A stretch of 64,000 nucleotides of DNA from CAVSUZ01 sp963795415 (GTDB taxonomy: Bacteria > Pseudomonadota > Alphaproteobacteria > Acetobacterales > Acetobacteraceae), in assembly GCA_963795415.1 (NCBI GenBank), contig CAWCHQ010000001.1:2728001-2792000 (forward strand). Direction: 5' to 3'. The notes under the pieces are model-generated. The model was not told the origin of the DNA and ran no database searches. It was given only the letters and a program-made list of their open reading frames with translations. This document shows positions 60,398-64,000 of the stretch, one piece after another (the first letter of the stretch is position 1; each line of letters starts with the position of its first letter). The translations under genes and the position numbers were made by a program.

Positions 60398-61639
60398 ATG
60401 ACCGAAATCGGCGTGCCCGGCTTGCATCGGCCGCACAATCCCCACGTGCAGCGCCTGCGTGTCCCGAACCTCAGCGAGATCGACATGCCGGCGCTGCGCG
60501 CCAATCGCGTCGCACGGCTGCGCGAGGCCATGCGCAAGCACGACATTCCGGTCTGCCTGTTCTTCAATCCCGCGAACATCCGCTACATCACCGGCACGGA
60601 CGTGATGGGCGTGTGGACCGCCACCACACTGGCGCGATACTGCCTGTTTGCCGTCGACCGCGACCCGATCCTGTTCGAGTACAAAACGTCGGCGCATGTC
60701 TCGCAAAAACTGGTACGCGACGTGCGCCCGGCGATTTCCTGGCAATATGCCGGCAGCCTAGGGCGCGACAGGGCGCGGCGCTGGGCCGCATCGGTCAAGT
60801 CCGCCATGGCCGAGCTCGGCTGCGCCGGCGCACCACTTGCCGTCGATAAGCTCGACGGCTTCGGCTTCATGGCGCTGAACGATGCCGGCATTCGCGTCAC
60901 CGATCCCAGCCCCGCGACTGTCGATGCGCGCGAGATCAAGACGCCCGAGGAAATCCAGCTTCTCACCATCAACTGCGCCATCGCGGACGCCATGTTCGCC
61001 GATTTCGAAGCAGCGATCCGCCCCGGCGTCCGTGAATACGAGCTGCTCGCCGTCCTGAGCGATACGCTGCTCCGCAACCACGGCGAGTTCATCTTCACCC
61101 GCCTGGTCGCCTCCGGCACGAACACCAACCCCTGGATGTCGGAGGCGCATGATAAGCTCATCCAGCCCGGCGACCTGATCGGCATCGACACGGACGCCAA
61201 TGGCTACGAAGGCTACGTGCTCGATGTCTCGCGCACCTTCCTCTGCGGCGACGAGGCGACCGAGGGCCAGAAAGAGGCGTATCGCATCGCCTACGATTGC
61301 GTGAACGGAATGCGCGAGCTGATGAAGCCCGGCATGACCTTCGAGGAATTCTCCCACGCCGCCCCGAAGCTGCCCGACGGTTACATCAACAACCGCTACA
61401 GCACGATGGTCCACCAGGCCGGCCTCGAGGACGAAGGGCCGGGCATCCCGTATCCCCAGGATCTTCGCGAGGATTTACCCTCCGGCCGCATCATTCAGGA
61501 GAACATGATCTTCTGCCTCGAATGCTACGCCGGGAAGGACAACGAGGCCTTCGGCGTGAAGCTGGAGGATCAGGTGCTGGTAACCAAAAACGGCGCAGTC
61601 GCGCTTAACACCTACCCTTTCGAGAAGAAGCTTCTGTAG
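60398..61639 (+). CDS. M24-family protein, DddP-like subgroup, copy 2
   Basis: A pita-bread-fold protein of 413 residues. Metal ligands are GIDTDANG (Asp-Asp), VLDVSRTF (Asp), STMVHQAGLEDEGP (His), IFCLECYAG (Glu) and VKLEDQVLV (Glu). The N-terminal half (NPANIRYITGTDVMG) and the FTRLVASGTNTNPWM region resemble DddP-like proteins and are paralogous to the protein at 37553. HGVG is replaced by HQAG here, so the pocket differs. It sits just behind a FAD oxidoreductase. The substrate may be a peptide, creatine-like compound or sulfonium compound. Confidence 0.85.
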   Translation: MTEIGVPGLHRPHNPHVQRLRVPNLSEIDMPALRANRVARLREAMRKHDIPVCLFFNPANIRYITGTDVMGVWTATTLARYCLFAVDRDPILFEYKTSAHVSQKLVRDVRPAISWQYAGSLGRDRARRWAASVKSAMAELGCAGAPLAVDKLDGFGFMALNDAGIRVTDPSPATVDAREIKTPEEIQLLTINCAIADAMFADFEAAIRPGVREYELLAVLSDTLLRNHGEFIFTRLVASGTNTNPWMSEAHDKLIQPGDLIGIDTDANGYEGYVLDVSRTFLCGDEATEGQKEAYRIAYDCVNGMRELMKPGMTFEEFSHAAPKLPDGYINNRYSTMVHQAGLEDEGPGIPYPQDLREDLPSGRIIQENMIFCLECYAGKDNEAFGVKLEDQVLVTKNGAVALNTYPFEKKLL

Positions 61640-61685
61640 CGATTCCCCGCCAAACATCTCCCGGGCCGGCGCCGGTCATATTAAC

Positions 61686-62456
61686 CTAAATTCCAGCATA
61701 CCATTCGTATCCGTTATCTTCATAGAACCCGCCTTTCCCGCCCTCGATGTGACGGAAATCCTCGACAAGCTCGATCCGCCGCAAATACTTCGCCATCTTG
61801 TAGCCAAGCTGGCGCCCAAGCCGCAGCCGTAGCGGCGCGCCATACGGGACCGGCAGCGTCTGCCCGTTCATCCCGTACGCGAGGATGGTCTCGGGCAGGT
61901 GCGCCTCCGCCACGTCGATGCTTTCGTAATACCGCTCGTTCGCCAATCCCACCGTGTCGTAGCAGCGGAACACCACGTACCGCGCCCTCGGCTGCACCCC
62001 GGCCGCAGCCAGGACCGTACCGAGCGGAACGCCCGTCCATTGGCCTATGCAACTCCACCCCTCCACACAGTCGTGCCGCGTGATCTGCGTCACCCCGGGC
62101 AGTGCGTGAATATCCGCGAGCGACAACTGCAGGGGTCGGCCAACCAGTCCGCCTACCTCGAGACGCCAGTCCCCGAGGGCGCCTTTTGCAAGCGCCTGAT
62201 ACTCCGGATCGGCCGGATCATGCGTGCCATTGCTCTTGAAGTGTTGGGAGATATCCGCCGTGGTGTACAGCCGTCCCACCGTGCCCCGCGGCGTGAGAAA
62301 CGCTTGCACGTGCTGATTGACAGTCGCCGCGCTGTCCAGCATCCGCGTGAACCAGGCGCTTCGGGAAAGCCGGTCGCACCCGCCTAACGCCAGCGTGGCG
62401 GTCCCGGCCGACGCGCGCAACAAGCCGCGGCGGCTGATCGCAGGCCGCTCAGCCAT
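61686..62456 (-). CDS. Tat-exported molybdopterin-binding oxidoreductase (YedY/SuoX-like)
   Basis: A protein of 256 residues. The N-terminus has the twin-arginine pattern SRRGLLRASAGTATLALGGC, so it is exported folded with its cofactor. The sulfite-oxidase-type fold has the molybdenum-ligating Cys in HDCVEGWSCIGQWTGVPL and the pterin-contact PYGAPLRLRLGRQLGYKMAK. It follows a membrane cytochrome b gene by 5 bp, a pair like MsrP-MsrQ (methionine sulfoxide repair). The partner here is a b-type cytochrome of another kind, so the reaction is open. Confidence 0.9.
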   Translation of the reverse strand: MAERPAISRRGLLRASAGTATLALGGCDRLSRSAWFTRMLDSAATVNQHVQAFLTPRGTVGRLYTTADISQHFKSNGTHDPADPEYQALAKGALGDWRLEVGGLVGRPLQLSLADIHALPGVTQITRHDCVEGWSCIGQWTGVPLGTVLAAAGVQPRARYVVFRCYDTVGLANERYYESIDVAEAHLPETILAYGMNGQTLPVPYGAPLRLRLGRQLGYKMAKYLRRIELVEDFRHIEGGKGGFYEDNGYEWYAGI

Positions 62457-62461
62457 TCGGT

Positions 62462-63334
62462 TCAGCCATTCGGCGGGGTCCGGTGGTCGGTGGGCGTCGC
62501 GGAATACTCGATCCGGTACCGGCCGGTGATCATCGACCGCAGGTTATTCCACGGACCCGACAGCAGGACCATCAAGATGTGAACCAGAAAAAACCCGACG
62601 AATGCGAACGCCGTCAGGAAATGGATGGTCCGCGCCGACTGCCGCCCGCCGAAAACGTCCAGCAGCCATGGCCAGGCTGCGTCCATCCATGGCGACATCG
62701 TCAACCCCGTCGCCACCATCAACGGCCCCATTCCGAACGCCACGATCAGGTAGGCGAACTTTTGCAGCACATTGTACTCGCGCCCCTCGTCCCCCGTCGG
62801 AAAACGCAGCCGGACATGGTTCCAGATCGAGCGCACGATATGCCGGACCTGCCGCCTGCTCGGCACCAGATCACGCCACAAATGGCGGCTGAGCACCGCC
62901 CAGGCAGCATAAATCAGGCCATTGGCTACGAAAATCCAGGCAAAGAAGAAGTGCCACCTGCGCGCCATGGCAAGCCAAAGCGGTCCCGGGATTGTCGCCC
63001 AGAACGGAAATCCTCGCACGACGGGCGAGCCGCTCGCACCAGGCGAAACGCCGAGCCAACCCGTCGTATCAAACCGGTGTCCCAGAACGTCAGTGATGCC
63101 GATCTGCTGACCGAGGGTGCCTTCAGCCGCGTACATCGCCAACAGCGGATCGGCGAAATGTGTCCGCTTGCCCCAGTATAACGCCGGCCAGCCGTTGAAA
63201 ATGGCCAGTCCGCTCATGAGCAGAATGACCGCGCATCCAAAATTGATCCAATGCGTCACCCGGACAACCACTGAGTGCCGCCGGATATACGTCTGCTGGG
63301 CAGAGGAGCGCGAAGACTCGGCCAAAATCGTCAT
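62462..63334 (-). CDS. Membrane cytochrome b (cytochrome b561 / Ni-Fe hydrogenase b-subunit type)
   Basis: A membrane protein of 290 residues with four to five helices. Likely heme ligands are His in VVRVTHWINFG and RRWHFFFAWIFVANGL, with RTIHFLTAFAFVGFFLVHI near the C-terminus carrying two more. It should pass electrons from the quinone pool to the molybdoenzyme encoded 5 bp downstream. Both are on the minus strand and divergent from the secreted protein at 63439. Confidence 0.88.
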   Translation of the reverse strand: MTILAESSRSSAQQTYIRRHSVVVRVTHWINFGCAVILLMSGLAIFNGWPALYWGKRTHFADPLLAMYAAEGTLGQQIGITDVLGHRFDTTGWLGVSPGASGSPVVRGFPFWATIPGPLWLAMARRWHFFFAWIFVANGLIYAAWAVLSRHLWRDLVPSRRQVRHIVRSIWNHVRLRFPTGDEGREYNVLQKFAYLIVAFGMGPLMVATGLTMSPWMDAAWPWLLDVFGGRQSARTIHFLTAFAFVGFFLVHILMVLLSGPWNNLRSMITGRYRIEYSATPTDHRTPPNG

Positions 63335-63438
63335 CCTTTGCCGGTTCGCAAACCCGCACTCGCACGCGGGCGTGAAGCATAGTGGCCGCTTCGGGAACCT
63401 ATATCGGCGTGGGGAACAGACTGGCGAGGAAACAGATT

Positions 63439-64000
63439 ATGACGAAATTTTTCGGGGTCGCGCTGGCGGGCCTGACGGCCCTTGGCCTGAGTTTGGGCGC
63501 GATGGCGGCGGAGCCGACCAGCCACGTGCGTGGAACCATCGAATCCGTCAAGGGCAACACCGTTGGCATCAAGTCGTACGACGGAAACACCAGCGACCTT
63601 ATGCTGCAATCCAGCACCAAATACGCCTGGGTCGTGCCGTCCAGCCTTTCGCAGATAAAGGACGGGGAATTCATCGGCACCGCAGCCACCGGTCCCGATA
63701 GCAGCATGACCGCCCAGGAAGTGGTGATCTTCCCCAAATCGATGCGTGGTATGGGCGAGGGCCACTATCCCTGGTCGATGCCGGGGGCCGTGGCGCAAGC
63801 CGATACCGGCGGAAAGGCTCAGCCAGCGTCAGCCGGTGCCCCGAACGTGCAGGGCACAATGACGAACGGCACGGTCTCAAACGGCGCGGCCGCTACGGCT
63901 GGCTCCGCGACCCAGGGCGCGCCGCCCGTCCAGGGCACGATGACCAACGGGACCATAGCCGCGAACACCGGCAAATCGGGTGGCAAGGAAATCACCGTCA
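63439..64000 (+). CDS. Secreted protein with DUF5666-like domain and Ser/Thr/Gly-rich tail (3' end cut by window)
   Basis: Starts at ATG 63439 with a GAGGAAAC ribosome binding site. It has a signal peptide (FFGVALAGLTALGLSLGAMA), an OB-fold-like domain (VRGTIESVKGNTVGIKSYDG, AWVVPSSLSQIKDGEFIGTA), then a low-complexity tail with two copies of a VQGTMTNGT repeat (near 138 and 165). Proteins like this lie next to YedYZ-type or PepSY proteins and may bind metal or be periplasmic sensors. At least 187 residues are present; the gene runs past the window end. Confidence 0.8.
   Translation, partial: MTKFFGVALAGLTALGLSLGAMAAEPTSHVRGTIESVKGNTVGIKSYDGNTSDLMLQSSTKYAWVVPSSLSQIKDGEFIGTAATGPDSSMTAQEVVIFPKSMRGMGEGHYPWSMPGAVAQADTGGKAQPASAGAPNVQGTMTNGTVSNGAAATAGSATQGAPPVQGTMTNGTIAANTGKSGGKEITV

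Overview
The window is a GC-rich chromosomal segment of an alphaproteobacterium. Family Acetobacteraceae (Rhodospirillales) is the best guess, from the SUF-only Fe-S operon with SufU and SufT, the nth/DUF2244 pair, the many hydantoinase, amidohydrolase and amino-acid ABC genes, and the REP-like palindromes of the alphaproteobacterial type. No rRNA operon or taxonomic marker is present, so this is inference.

Layout. 1-5.4 kb: a tightly overlapping operon sufB(partial)-C-D-S-U-T-A for Fe-S cluster assembly. 5.4-12.3 kb (mostly minus strand): a SIS-domain sugar-phosphate protein, a beta-carbonic anhydrase, tRNA-Arg, a complex I accessory protein, tRNA-Pro, a DUF192 protein, an AcuC-type deacetylase, a methylisocitrate lyase and an ion transporter. 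12.4-21.5 kb: coxG, a MoxR/CoxD ATPase, a three-domain WcbI-TPR-AlgX-like protein, an esterase and a form II CoxL-type molybdopterin subunit. 21.7-28 kb: a PEP-CTERM protein, two decayed IS110-family elements, an orphan binding protein and a broken AraC regulator. 28-41.7 kb: small enzymes, a heptosyltransferase-like protein, dodecin, a CtaG-like protein, a PCu(A)C copper chaperone, a Gfo/Idh dehydrogenase, two amidohydrolases, endonuclease III with DUF2244, a DddP-like M24 protein and a secreted beta-helix/RTX-like protein. 41.7-49.1 kb: DedA, an IS630/IS5 mosaic remnant, a polar amino-acid ABC transporter operon with a FAD oxidoreductase, a DjlA-like co-chaperone and an AmpD-like amidase. 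49.1-54.7 kb: a hydantoinase/oxoprolinase operon with a LivJ-type binding protein, ending in truncated livH and gntR. 54.7-58.8 kb: a duplicated structured-RNA/small-ORF unit, then a DegT aminotransferase and a CapD/PglF-type dehydratase. 58.9-64 kb: a FAD oxidoreductase, a second M24 protein, a YedYZ-like molybdoenzyme with its membrane cytochrome b, and a secreted protein cut by the window end.

Two themes stand out. First, an unusual number of recognisable genes carry single-base frameshifts, often one extra base in a 2-3 base homopolymer (coxG, PEP-CTERM, araC, amidohydrolase 2, beta-helix). Others have short tandem duplications of 10-11 bp (IS110 transposase, DUF29) or other small indels (antiporter, nth, hyuB). 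Either the assembly carries indel errors or the genome is being degraded. The frameshifts also create misleading fused ORFs (transporter-lyase, Nth-amidohydrolase). Second, palindromic repeats occur both between genes and, in frame, inside genes (sufD and the heptosyltransferase-like gene). The most novel-looking element is the ~320 bp unit at 54.74-55.07 kb and 55.49-55.81 kb. It has paired hairpins, a Shine-Dalgarno-like site, a tiny basic/hydrophobic ORF and a terminator hairpin, and it is joined to the 3' end of the DegT gene.
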